Assembly (NCBI GenBank): GCA_029959085.1
Contig: JARWIR010000021.1
Location: 23,027,620-23,091,619 of the forward strand
DNA from: Nemophila menziesii
Taxonomy: Eukaryota > Streptophyta > Magnoliopsida > Boraginales > Hydrophyllaceae
Direction: 5' to 3'
Length of the DNA stretch: 64,000 nucleotides
Part shown: positions 24,883-36,990 of the stretch, piece by piece
Layout of the letters: each line of letters begins with the position of its first letter
Position numbering within the stretch: position 1 is the stretch's first letter
Notes under the pieces: model-generated
What the model saw: the letters and a program-made list of their open reading frames with translations, nothing else
The model's database searches: none
Told to the model about the DNA's origin: nothing
Program-made: the position numbers and the translations under genes

Positions 24883-26453
24883 TGGTGGTCCTTTGTGTGT
24901 TCTAAAATAAATGCAAAAGTAAAGAGAACCACAACCGCAAGTGTACGGTTGTCCCAAGTAGTATAACTGATAATACAGATTCGTTCCAAGGACGGGATGG
25001 TTGACTACAATGCTTATCTATTAATGATTGATGCACTTATGAAAACAAATAGAGATAATATGTTTGTTTGGTTTTTGTTATTAAAGTTACTGAATGAAAG
25101 ACAATTATTAAAATGCAAGTAAAAGCTAAGACGCAAGTAAAATGATGTAAAACGCAATATGAGAAAGCAGTACTTGAGATACACAAGGATTTCATCTAAC
25201 TCTTATTTATTCCATGTTTCGTTTAAGGGACAAATTAGTAAAAAGTAATGGTCGGGATTCTAAGGTCATCCTTACCCCCGTCAGGGTGGACTAAGGAGCT
25301 ACTCTTAAATGCTACAAACCCCGTCAGGGTGATTATAGTCCATTCTTAAGTGATTAAGTTTATTTTACCCAATTGACCATAGGATTAATTACGCTCGTCA
25401 GAGTCAAATAATTTCTATCCTACATTCGTTAATTATTTCTGTACCTAAACCCCCCGTCAAGGTGATCCAATCGTCACTAATTGGAATAGCCTAGATACTA
25501 AGACCTATGATTGGTTAATTACGTCAATTATAGTTATTAAGAACAAATTAATGAAAAATACCTAATACCCAATTTGATTTCAATTGTAAAAATCCCAAAT
25601 ACAAAAGCATAGAATAACATAGAATCAAAATCAATCCATAATGCGATCTCAAGCACTAATTAAAATTAGCTCATAATTGGAAAAACTAAAAAAATAAATA
25701 AAAAGGAATTCATAATTGTTTTACAGAAAGGAAAATAGAAACCTAATTAGGAAGATGAATTGGCTGCAACGTGGAGATATAGACAGTCTCCAGCTCCAAG
25801 CTTCTTTTCTTCTTGACGCTCTCTTCTAATGATGTTTTAATTTGAAGAATATAATGAGAGGTGCTGAATAATGAGGTCTAAAAGCCTATTTATAATGATA
25901 AAATTGGATTAGGGCTTTTACTTAAGGTTTTTTTAAGTGAAAATTGGAAAAGCCCAAGTCCACTAATTAAGCACAAATCCCGTAACTGCTGCACCACCTC
26001 CACTAAAACAGCTCTAGCCGATTCGTTATAACTCCGATTGACCTCAAATCACTTGCTAAATTTCCGTAACTCGATAAGGAACATAATCTCTTCAAAGGTC
26101 AGCGGCTAAATCAACTCGTAAGTGTCTCGAAATCAGAAATCTTTGGCCTGTTTTCCAGATTTGCAGCTTCAAAATATAATTCTTTTCGGGATTTATCTTC
26201 AAGCTTTGACTCCATATCACGATCTTTGACTTTATTCTCGTGTTCCTCTCCTAGCTAATATTCAAAACCTACAAACTTTTCACTAAAATACACAAGATTA
26301 CGCGCAAAAGTTTAATAAATCAAAAATACTAGAAATAAAAGAGGAAATTCGGATTATTGCATATTTAGCCCAAAAGTCTATCAAATTAATCAAATAAACA
26401 CCAAAAATGATGTCTCCCAAGGGCATAAAATTAGAACATTTAGGGAGACATCA
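24883..26453 (-). repeat. 5' LTR of element C (1,571 bp)
   Basis: It is near-identical to 18808-20374 and longer by an extra TTTT at about 25930. The terminal inverted repeat lies at 26408-26453. Confidence 0.95.
25887..25894 (-). promoter_or_regulatory. TATA box of element C 5' LTR
   Basis: TATAAATA on the minus strand in TTATAAATAGGCTTTTAGACC, a context shared by the S1 and E LTRs (TATAGGCCTTTAGACTTC). Confidence 0.6.
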
Positions 26454-27355
26454 AATTATAATTGTATAAATTATTGAAAGGTAATCATTAAAGATATATC
26501 ATAAAGACAATAATTCTACAACATTGCTCATTGTGCAATTTATAAAATATATATCCAATCATAGATTTTGACTAAAGTATCAGATAGTTTATAATTAGAA
26601 AATCACACATTTGATTATAGTTTAGTACTATATTTAATTTTTATTCAGTACGCCTTGCAAGATGGTTCTTCCATCAGAGACACTAATCTCAAACGTTAGG
26701 AGAAGCAAATTTGTTCGATAAAGTGGTTCTGTGAGTGTGTCAGAAAACTAGTGATGTATCCCGTTTGGTTCTAAATATATTCTCTTAGGAGACATCATTT
26801 TAGGTGAATATTAGACTTATTTGATAGAATTTTATGCTTATTTTGATATATTACACTTCACCCCCCCTTGGAATAATGTTATTTGCATTTTTAGAGCTTT
26901 TGTGCGTTAATTTGTTTATTTTTAGTATAAAGTTCTTAGGTACATGGATATTATGGAGCACCAAGATAAGGAGGATAAGTTAAAATAAAAGTCTTAGATC
27001 AAGTGGAGAGGTCAAAAGCGAGAAAGAATCACCCGAAGAGTTGACTAAAAGAGATGAAAATCTGGATAACTGTTACTAATTGCTGATTTCGAGCCACATC
27101 GACACTGATTCAGGCATGGAGATCTAAAAGAGAAAGTTTCGCTTTTGAGTTAGAAAGAATTGAGGACTGGAATCAGGTGATTTGGACGTGAGACACAAAA
27201 GTTAGGTTCGTTTTACTATAGCTTGTATATCAGTTACTGGATTCTTAAAGATGGACTTGGCTTTTCATCATTTAACTTATTATTCTTAAGTAAAAGCCCA
27301 ATCCTAATTAGAGAATTATAAATAGGCTTTTAGACCTCCTTTTTAGAGGGAGTTT

Positions 27356-28838
27356 TGGTGTCGGCTAAGGTGTGATAAAATAAGATAATAAAAGAGAATA
27401 AACGATGCACTAACAACCTAGACTAAGCACAGTACTCCCTGCAAGTATCACAGGTCGTACGTAAGTTTTATGATAAGTAAAGATTCGTTCTCAGGGACTT
27501 AATGTGTTATATGAATGGATTTAACTGAATAGCGTAGAAATTAATAGTTACAGACAGGAAAAGTAAATAATAAAATGATTGATGAGGAGATATGATTGAC
27601 TAAATTAAACCAAATACAATAAAATAAAGATGTAAGAATGAGATGAGAAAGTATAGCTCAAGTTTTTGCTAGTATTCACTAATCCTTCTATTTCTTCTAC
27701 TAGTTAATAAGGGTGATTAAAGCTCTTAGATAAGTAGCCAGGATTCTATATTCCTCCTAACCCTCTTACCCGTGGACTTAAGAAGCGACCTAACAATTAC
27801 CAGGGACTTGGGTAAGGGGACCCTGCAAATAATGATCGGCGATGAAATCTCAAACCCTAATGACTATCCAGTTAGGCAAGCCCTTCCGGATCACTACCGC
27901 ACACTAGACGCTTATGTGATGTTTCAATAATTAGAGACCCCTTTCGGTGACCATTTAACTACTACTAAGAATATCCTAACGCGATCAAGATTAAGATAGG
28001 CAATAAACAAAGCACATAAAAAATATATGGTTAAGAAGTTATAATCAATTTAAAATAATTTTCCAAACAACCTTAGATAAAAGAAAATAGAATTCAAAGA
28101 TTATACATATGCAAAATCCAAGGTATGGCAGAATTAGTTCATACTAGAAAGAAATAAACTAAAATAAAGATACATACTGTCAACTTGTTTCTCTTGAATG
28201 ACTTCTATGATGAATAAACTTAAGGAGAGGCAAGGACATGTTTACAATGATTAAAGGGTGTATTTATAGGTGATTAGAAGGCCCTAGGTCGAAATATTGG
28301 ATTAGAATGCAAGTAATTGGACTCCTTTTCCAAATCAAATTCGTTTCCTAAAATATAGGAGATAGGATAAACACTGCTGTCTTGTTATGGTCCTAACGTC
28401 TTCATTATTGCTCCGATTTTTGCCTACTTTATATCAAAACGACCGCGTCGAAAATATATACATTTTTCCGTTCGATTAATCCTCAAAATTACCAGTCGAC
28501 GTTTAGTTACATTCACTTTAATAGACGTGGCTGCAGAATTTCAGATTTATTTGGCAGCTTCTCCTTTCCTATTTTATCTCTACTTCCTTTTATCTCCAAC
28601 TTACATCCATATCTTCTTTCATTTATCTCTTAGAACTGATTTGACATCTAATTAATATCCATATATATTTAAAGTTTCACACTAAACAAACAAATTAAAC
28701 CCAATAATGCTCTAAAAATAATAATTCATCAAATCAAGACAAGAAATAAGAATTTATCAAAATATGAATGAAAATCTAATATTAAATACTCGAATACACC
28801 TAAAATGATGTCTCTAACCTAAATTATCAAAATGATGT
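27356..28838 (-). repeat. 3' LTR of D, first bases deleted
   Basis: It aligns to 32410-33920 of the 5' LTR. It breaks off at TGATGTC next to the gag linker, so the proper TGATGTCTCC start and the PPT are missing. Confidence 0.83.
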
Positions 28839-28839
28839 C

Positions 28840-31800
28840 TTTATTTTCTTGCACAGCGGGTGCAACTTCTTCTTTCTGCTCTTTTGAGGCTTCTTCCTCT
28901 CTTTCTTTAGCTCTAGTAGTTTGTATCTCAATATCCAATCTAATTTCTTCTTGCATATCTATCAGAAGCTCGATAAACTCAGATTTTACGGATGAATCCG
29001 AATCTTCAGCAAATCCAGAGTCTTCGGGGCTAGACTTGGTTGGTTCTTCTTCAATTTCGGGAACTTCCACGACAATTTCTGCAGCATGCGGTATTTCCTC
29101 TTACTCTTCTATTTCAAGGCAAATTTCCTTACAAGTTTCGAACCCAACATTGGCATCACCTCCTTCAATGGTTTTCAATTCTCTCGCTTCCACAATATTC
29201 GTTAAAACTTTGCTCAATTGCTCTACTTGTGTAACTAAGATTTGAATTGAAGCCTCTTGTTCTCTTAACTTCTCGTTTTGTGTATGAATATTTCTCGTCA
29301 TTAGATCCATGAAATTATTTAATTGCTTATCTCCCACTACTCCCTCTTGAGGATGTTGTGGCAAAGCATTCTGAGCTAAAGTATCGGTATAAGAGTCATT
29401 GGCAGGTTGTTGTGGAGGCGCAGGTCTATTAAAATTCTGATTTCCCTGATACGAAACTTGACCTATTGGTTGGTAAGAGTTATTCTGGGTACGAGGTTGA
29501 TAGTTACCTTGATGCGGCCCTTGTGGATTTGAGTACTGCATACCCGGATGATTTCTGTTACCAAATTGGTTATTTCTTCGGTTGGATATGAAATAAACAG
29601 ATGCTGGATTTTCTTCACACTCTTCCCATGTATGATTAGTTACCTCACACTTTGGACAACCTTGTGATTTTTGCACTACATTTGTTGCCACTAAATTCGG
29701 TCGTCTTTTGCATCTCAGGATTAATCTCTTTGACTTGATTTTCTAAAGAGGTTAATTGAGATGAATTAGCTGTCTCTGCGTCTAATCGAAGCATACCTTT
29801 GGTAATTGTAATAGGAGCTCGCAAAAGTGGCCAACTCCTTTCTTTTTCTATAATACGTTCCATACCTTCGGCGGCTTCTGCAGGATCCATGGACACAAAT
29901 ACTCTTCTTCCTAGATTATCTACCCTCAATGTACTATATGCATTAATACCTTGATAAAACATAACTAACTGTAAAGATGGGGTATAACCATGAAGCAGGC
30001 ATCTAGTTAATTTCTATTGAAACCTCGTCCATGCGTCTCCTACTTCTTCTTCATTCTCTTGGCGAAACTTGGCAAGCTCCATCTGATCTTTTAATCTCAT
30101 ACTCTTCGGATAAAAATGGTTAAAGAACGCGGCTTGAAAATCTGCCCAAGTATTAAGTGCACATGGTGGTTGTCTATCTAGCCAATCACCAGCTTTTCCG
30201 GTCAGATTGAACGAAAACATGTGACAATACAGTTGCTCGCGTGTAATGCCAGGAGTAATGTAAACATCACAAATCTGCATGAACTTCTGAATCGCTCTTA
30301 CCAGATCTTGAACTGCTGCACCACTATAGAGTCCTGATGTCTCCCTAAATGTTCTAATTTTATGCCCTTGGGAGACATCATTTTTTGTGTTTATTCGACT
30401 ATTTAGATAGACTTTTGGTGTTAATATGCAATAAATCGATTTTCCTCTTTTAATTCTAGTATTTTTCATTTATTAAACTTTTGCGCGTAATATGGTTTGT
30501 TTTGAGTGAAAAATTGTAGGTTTTGAATACTAGCTAGGAAAGGAACTAAAGAATAAAGTCAAAGATCGTGTAATGAAGTCAAAGCAAAAAAAATATCCTG
30601 AAAGAATTGATAAATTGAAGCTGCAAATCTGAAAAGTTGATAAAGATTGTTGATTCCGAGCCTATCTAAGAGTGGATTTAGCCTCTGACTTGTGAAGATA
30701 AATTGTTTCCCATTGAGTTACGGAACTTTAGCAACTATAATGAAGTCAATCCGAATTGAAACGAGCCCTTTAGAGCTGATTTAGTGAAGGTGGTGCAGCA
30801 GTTACGGGATTTGGCCTTAATTAGTGGACTTGGGCTTTTCTAATTTTCATTTAATCCCCTATGAAAAGCCCTAGTCCGAATTTTAGCTTATAAAAGGGCT
30901 TTGGACTTCTATTTTCACACACCTTTTTTCATAATATTACATACGCTTAAGAGTCAGACACAAGAGATGAAGTTAGAGGAAGGAAGAGAAGAAGCAAGAG
31001 CTGGAGACTGTCTATATCTCCACTTCTCAGCCAATTCAACTCCGTAATTAGATTCTTCTATTTTATTCTGTAAAACATTATGAAAACAATTATTTCTTTA
31101 GTTTTTGTCTTTTTAATTATTATGAGCTAAACTTAAATAGTGTTTGAGAACGCATAATGGGTTAATCCCAAATTGATTTTGTTTCATGTGTTTGGATTTG
31201 GGATTTTTATAATTGAAATCAAATTGGGTAAATTGTATTTTTCATTAATTTGCTTTTATTTACTATGAATGACGTAATTAACCAATCATAGGACTTAGTA
31301 TCTAGGCTATTCCATTTAGTGGCGAATGGATCACCTTGACGGGGGGTCTGGGTACAGAACTAATTAATGAATGTAGGATAGAAAATAGAGAGTCTGACGA
31401 GCTTAATTAATCCTATGGCCAATTGGGTTGAATAGACTTAATCACTTGAAGGTGGACTATAATCACCCTGACGGGGTTTGTAGCACCCAAGAGTAGCTCC
31501 TTAGTCCACCCTGACGGGGGTAAGGAGAATTCCGAATCCCGACCATTACATATTTATTGATTTGTCCCTTAAACTATACATGAAATGAATGATAATTAGG
31601 TGAAATCCTTGCGTCTCTCAAGTACTGTCTTTCATACCTTGAGTAAACTACTTTATTTTCTTGCATTTAGTTTAATCTTTGCATTAAATTAGTATTTTAA
31701 TTTACTGTCTTAGTCTTAGAAAACCAAAACAAACAATTCTCAAAATCATTTACTTGTTTTCACGTGCAATTGATCACTATTCGATAAGAATTAGAGTCAA

Positions 31801-32276
31801 CCATTCCGTCCCTGAGAACGAATTTGTATTATCACATATATTACTTGGGACAACTGTACACTTGATGTTGTGGTTATCTTATCCTTATTTGCATCATTTT
31901 TTAGAACACACAAAGGACAACCAAGTCCAAAGCTTGTAAATTGACTGAGCATGCCCGGATCGGGCCTGAACTTCATGTTTTGGATCTCTGGAGGACGATA
32001 ACCTAGAGGTTGAACTGGAAAAGGTGCTCCCAAGCCTGAGAGATCTTGTTCTTGTATGATATTATTCCTATTATCTCCTACATGTGGTACTCGAGGAACA
32101 AGTGGTGGTTCACGAGGGGCTGGTGGTTGACGTTGATCATCATTCTGATTAAGATTAATATTATCCCCTTGTGGTAGTAATTCTTCCTCTCGTAGAGTCA
32201 TTTCTTTTCTTTGCTCGCGTTCTTCTCTTAAGCGTTTTTTGTAAGATGTGAAACAACTTTCGGGGTTCTCAAGCAT
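28840..32276 (-). pseudogene. gag of D, split by solo LTR S2 and truncated before protease
   Basis: The start is the ATG at 32276 (MLENPESCFTSYKKRLREER). The N-terminal part reaches SQFTSFGL, and after the insertion the frame resumes as LYSGAAVQDLVRAIQKFMQI. The capsid core is complete (ITREQLYCHMFSF, FFNHFYPKSMRLKD, GDAWTRFQ, then a stop where E1 has Gln). Downstream come SMDPAEAAEGMERI, a frameshift near 29690, the zinc knuckle CPKCEVTNHTWEEC (CX2CX4HX4C, intact), the Q/N-rich linker and an acidic linker ending at QENK. It has at least one nonsense codon, one frameshift and the LTR insertion. Confidence 0.85.
30335..31923 (+). repeat. Solo LTR S2 of the element C family, nested in D gag
   Basis: It starts TGATGTCTCCCTAAATG and ends AGGACAACCA, with the perfect target duplication AGTCC (30330-30334 and 31924-31928). 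It shows strong similarity to the C LTRs but in the opposite orientation. The terminal inverted repeat is at 30335-30380. Confidence 0.92.
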
Positions 32277-32386
32277 ACACCAAAAAACCTGGAAGAGAAA
32301 AAAACAAACAAAAAGCGTAAATCTGAAAAAAAACTAAAAACTACTACTACTAAAATTTAAAAACCCACACGCTAACGAGACACAAG

Positions 32387-32404
32387 TCCCCGGCAGCGGC
32401 ACCA
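32387..32404 (-). other. Primer-binding site (tRNA-Asp type) of D
   Basis: The minus strand reads TGGTGCCGCTGCCGGGGA, one base different from E1, 5 bp from the LTR. Confidence 0.82.
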
Positions 32405-32409
32405 AAAAT

Positions 32410-33934
32410 TGGTGTCGGCTAAGGTGTGATAAAAATAAGATAATAAAAGTGACTAAACAATGCACTAACACCCTAGACTAAACACGATACTCACTACAAG
32501 TATCAAAGGTCGTACGTAAGTTTTATGATAAATAAATATTCGTTCTCAGGGACTTAGTGTGTTATACGAAGGGATTTAACAGAATAGAGTAGAAATTAAT
32601 AGTTAAAGACAAAAAAAGTATATAATAATGATTGATGTGGAGATATGATTGACTAAATTAAACTAAAGACAATAAAATAAGGCCAATAAAATAAAGATGT
32701 AAGAATGAGATGAGAAAATATAGCTCAGGTTTTTGCTAGTATGCACTAATCCTTCTATTTCGTCTACTAATTAATAAGGGTGATTAAAGCTCTTAGATAA
32801 GTTGTCAGGATTCTATATTTCTCCTAACCCCCTTCTGGGTGGACTTAAGAGGCAACCTAACAATTACTAGAGGACTTGGGTAAGGGGACCCTGCAAATAA
32901 TGACCAGTGTTTAAATCTCAAACCCTAATGACTATCTAGTTAGGCAAGCCCTTCCAGATCACTACCGCACACTAGACGCTTATGTGATGTTTCTATAATT
33001 GGACACCACTTCCGGGTGACCATCTAACTACTATTAAGACTATCCTAACGTAATCAAGATTAAGACCGACAATAAATCAAAGCACATATAACACATATAT
33101 GTTAAAGAAGCTATAATCAATTTAAAATAGTTTTCCTAAACAAAATTAGATAGAAGAAAATAGAATTCAAAGATTATACATATGCAAAAACCAAGTAATG
33201 GAAAAATTAGATCATATTAGAAAGAAATAAACTAAAATAAAGATACATACTGTCAACTTGCTTCTCTTGAATGACTTCTATGATGAATAAACTTAAGGAT
33301 TAATTAGGGAGAGGCAAGAACATGTTTACAGTGATTAAAGGGTGTATTTATAGGTGTTTAAAAGGCTCTATGTCGAAATCTTGGAGTAGAAGGCAAGTAG
33401 TTGGAGTCCTTTTCCAAATCAAATTCGTTTCCTAAAATATAGGAGATAGGATAAACACTGTTGTCCTGTACTGGTTGTAACTTCTTCGTTATTGCTCCGA
33501 TTTTTGAATAGTTTATATCGAAACGACCACGTCGAAAATATTTACACTTTTCTCTCAGACTGATCATCATAATTATCAGCCGAGTTTTATTTATCTTCAC
33601 TTTAGTAGACGTGGCTGAATAATTTCAAATTTACTTGACAGCTTTTCCTTTCCTATTTCATCTCTACTTTCTTTTATCTCGAATTTCCATCCATATCTTC
33701 TTTCCTTTATATCTTAGAATTGATTTGGCATCTAATTAATTTTCATATATCTTTAAAGCTTCACACTAAATAAATAAATTAAACCCAATATGCTCTAAAA
33801 ATGACAATTCATCAAATCAAGACAAGAAATAGGAATTTATCGAAATTGGAATAAAAAACTAATATTAAATACTCGAATACACCTAAAATGATGTCTTCAA
33901 CCTAGATTATTATATCAAAAATAGGGAGACATCA
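32410..33934 (-). repeat. 5' LTR of D (1,525 bp)
   Basis: The sense strand runs from TGATGTCTCCC (33934) to CCGACACCA (32410), of the E1/E2 LTR group. The terminal inverted repeat is at 33889-33934. Confidence 0.88.
33345..33352 (-). promoter_or_regulatory. TATA box of D 5' LTR
   Basis: TATAAATA in the conserved context CACCTATAAATACACCC. Confidence 0.6.
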
Positions 33935-34929
33935 ACTTCATATGCTTCATTATTTTCTAAAAGTCAAAGAAGAGCAAAAAGGTAGAAGGCAGAGGTAGAG
34001 CTGGAGAAGTCATTCTTCAACAACAACTCAACTCATTCCTTTAATTAGGTTTTATCCTAATTCTGTTTTAGGAATTATGAATGCTTGTAATTTATTTTGT
34101 TTTTTTAATTTCAGTATGAGCTAAACTAAATTATACTTGAGAATCGCATAATGGGTTAAGCCCCAGTTTATTTAATTTAGTATTTTCGGATCTGGGATTA
34201 TCTTAATTTAATTCAAGTCAGGTTTTTCATATTGTTTATTACTTCATGATTATTTACTAATTTTAGTTAAGCTAGGAATTAAAATTAGGTTTGAGTAATT
34301 AGGCTATTCACTTAGTGGCGAGTGATCATCAGACATGGGGGTTTAATTACAGACCTAGGTAATAACGGTGTGGTGTCAGTCATTGACCGACTGGCCTGAC
34401 TAACCACATATCCAATTGGGTAAGGAACTTCACATCCGTAAGTAAATTTAGTACCTTAGAGGGGTTTATCTTACCGTAGGATAGCTCCCAAGTCCACCTG
34501 ACAGGGGGTTATGAGATTGTAAAGTCCGGACTAATATAGAATTACCAACTTGTCCCTTAAACGAAAGCACTAAATGTATGAACTTAGGTGGATCCCCAGT
34601 GAGACTTAAGTATAACTCTCATATATGCATCTCCTTTTTATTTATTTTTATTCTGTTTATCTTAGTATTTTATTTAACTAGCATCCATTAGTTTAGTCTT
34701 TAAAAACCCAAACAAATATATTTTTTATCTTTTATTTTCTGTACTTGCAATTACTACTATTTATTCATTAAACACTTGAGTTATACCAGTTCAATCCCTA
34801 AGAACGAAATCTCGATTATCAGAATATTTTTTGAATGACTCGTACACTTGCGGTATGAGAATCCTTTATTTATATTTTAATTGTATCACACCCCAGGAAC
34901 CACCAACTACTCAGCTAAAACAACATGTT

Positions 34930-34932
<3 letters not shown>

Positions 34933-34961
<29 letters not shown>
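34933..34961. repeat. (TA)n microsatellite
   Basis: About 14 TA units directly left of the Harbinger transposon target site. Confidence 0.9.
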
Positions 34962-35766
34962 CTTTAAGAGCATGACCAATGGGGTCTTTAGTTTAGGTCT
35001 TCAACTCCAGATTTGAAGACCCAATTTAAAGACCTATTGTTAAAATTTGATTTTCAAATCATTGTCAACACCAATGGTTTAGTTTTAAATTTGAGTTTTT
35101 ATACGAAAAATACTAATAATTAAATACATTTTGATTTCATAATTTGTATTAATGAATTAATTTAATATTGACTAATTTTTATTTAGATAATAATTTTTTT
35201 ATTACTATTTTAATGTAAAAAAATTAATTTTGGATATATATTTGAATTATATTTAAAAATTGGTTGAAAAATTTATGTTTAATTTAAAATTATATTAAAG
35301 TTAAAAATATATTTAATTATTTTATATATGATGTCATATTTATTTAATATCATTTTACCATTATACGGAGTATAATTTAAAATTAAAACTTAAAAATATC
35401 TCATTAGATAAATCAAATTAAACTACCCTAATTTAATTTTTTTTTAATCAGTCAAATGACTACTTACTTTTTTTAATTCGAAATTAATAATTCTCTCTAA
35501 TCTACCATATACTATTTTACATTAATAATCCAATCTTACTTAGCCCATAATAATTTTTCTAATCTCATAACCCATTATAATCAAGTTTACTAAAATAGTA
35601 CATTAAATTATTAACCTAAATAAATAAATAAATAAACTCTCTTTCGATGGCCCTACAAATAATTCAATTTTAATTTTTTTCATATTAAACCTACATCTTT
35701 TGTAATTTGACTAAATGCCGAATATGTATACATCTAGCTATATTTGACAAAATTTATACATATGGA

Positions 35767-36070
35767 GTTTTTTTTTATGTATGGGTGTCCGGGCCAGCTT
35801 ACGCGCACCACGACTATTTCCATAGAAAATATACACACCTCCTCATGCATACTCCCATGTTCAGGGAGGGACTATTCCCATAGGAAATATACACGCCTCC
35901 GCATGCATACTCCCACTTAATCAGAACTAGGTTACCCATGTTCAGGGACGGGACTAGAATCTTGCACCTCTTGCTTACCCCCTTTAAGGGCTTAAGAAAT
36001 ACAAGGCTGAGGATATTCGAACCTTGTACCTCCTAGATGAGAGGCAAGGTCCTGGCTATTGAGCTAGTCC
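35767..36070 (-). mobile_element. tRNA-derived SINE (Au-like), inside the Harbinger element
   Basis: On the minus strand a pol III A box (TAGCTCAATAGCCAGG at 36051-36066) and a B box (GGTTCGAATATCC at 36011-36023) are spaced as in tRNA-derived SINEs. The body ends in TAAGCTGGCCCGGACACCC, which resembles the plant Au SINE 3' segment, followed by an A-run (T-run on plus, 35767-35776). A segment of about 60 bp (ACTATTYCCATAGRAAATATACAC...) is duplicated in tandem inside. Confidence 0.7.
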
Positions 36071-36990
36071 CAATGGTTTTATACATATGGAGTCTTTATC
36101 TCTATATATGGAGAGTCTTCAAAACACTATTGGTATTGCTCTTTTATCTATTTTTACTTATGGGCATCTCCAATGGTGCTAGTTTAAGTCTCCATATCTG
36201 TATAAAATGCAGAAAACCTATCTGAAAAAAAAATTAAATTCTAATAAGAACAGTAACATTTTGTACGAATTTCTACCGTTCAATAAACTAAAAATTACAA
36301 CGACTATTTTTTCAACTCTTATATATACATACACCTTGTATTTATTAAAATTATACAAATACACACAATTTGTTCAGTAAAATCAAAGTATTTCAATCAA
36401 TTCTTTTTCCGAATCAAGCAAAAACAAAAATAGAAGGTAATTCCTACTTCTCTAATATTGTTGTTGGTGCTGATGAATTAGGATATAACTCTCTTGAATG
36501 GTGATAGTTGTTATTATGGTGGGAGCGCTTGTGATGGCCGTGAAAGGCACCGTGGCTATGGTGGTGCAATGGGTTAGATCTAATAATTTTTTGTTTGATT
36601 GATTAAGAAAGAAATGTGCCGTGGTTTTTTTTTATATATTATGGGTTTAGTTTATTGGGTTTGGGCTTGAGTTAAATAAATGAGTGGATTGGATTAAGTT
36701 ATTAGGTTTGTTTTGTTGGTTAGATTAATTTATTAGATTTATTTAATAGATTTAAAAAATTAAACATTCAGCTTTGGGGTACATTTAGTAGTAAGCATGT
36801 TAAGTTTTTAATTATATATTTTTCTTTATTAATTAACTAGAAATGTATAATTTTTTATGATCTAAATTTTAAAATTCTAATATATATATATTGTGTACAG
36901 ATATGGAATACGAATAGTGGATGACTACTAACAATCAATAACAAGTATGCCCTAAAAAAAGTTACCGTCGCTAATAGAATTGGCAAAAGT

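Larger units (their letters stand above)
18808..26453 (-). mobile_element. C: complete non-autonomous LTR retrotransposon (7.6 kb, LARD-like)
   Basis: The LTRs are 18808-20374 and 24883-26453. The target duplication is AATTA (18803-18807 and 26454-26458). A PBS and a PPT are present. The LTRs differ by roughly twenty substitutions and one 4-base indel over 1.57 kb, so the insertion is recent. The 4.5-kb interior encodes no gag capsid, protease, RT or integrase, only one degenerate Gln-rich/acidic/basic protein, so it fits the LARD class (large retrotransposon derivative). The 3' interior shares the stem-loop, conserved block and hairpin with E1, E2 and F, which points to parasitism of the same Athila-type machinery. 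Confidence 0.93.
27356..33934 (-). mobile_element. D: internally deleted Athila-type gag element nested in LTR E
   Basis: On the minus strand: 5' LTR (33934-32410), PBS, gag start at 32276, a solo LTR insertion (S2), the remainder of gag to about 28840, then a direct junction into the 3' LTR (28838-27356). The protease, 3' interior and PPT are deleted. The flanking pentamers AGTTT and ACTTC match at only three of five positions, so the duplication is decayed or one end was rearranged. Confidence 0.85.
26752..34905 (+). repeat. Solo LTR E, split by element D (parts 26752-27355 and 33935-34905)
   Basis: It begins TGATGTATCCCG and ends CCAGGAACCACCA. The flanks ACTAG (26747-26751) and ACTAC (34906-34910) are a target duplication with one mismatch. 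The two parts sum to about 1,575 bp and join smoothly compared with solo LTR S1. It belongs to the same LTR group as S1 and C. The terminal inverted repeat is at 26752-26797. Positions 26459-26746, left of it, hold AT-rich sequence with no gene. Confidence 0.83.

Noticed and set aside
36011..36066. Possible tRNA gene from A and B box sequences
   Set aside because: No cloverleaf or acceptor stem could be drawn. The context and tail indicate a SINE.
36037..36225. 62-codon plus-strand ORF beginning MRGKVLAIELV
   Set aside because: It lies on the antisense strand of the SINE head and has no homology I recognise.
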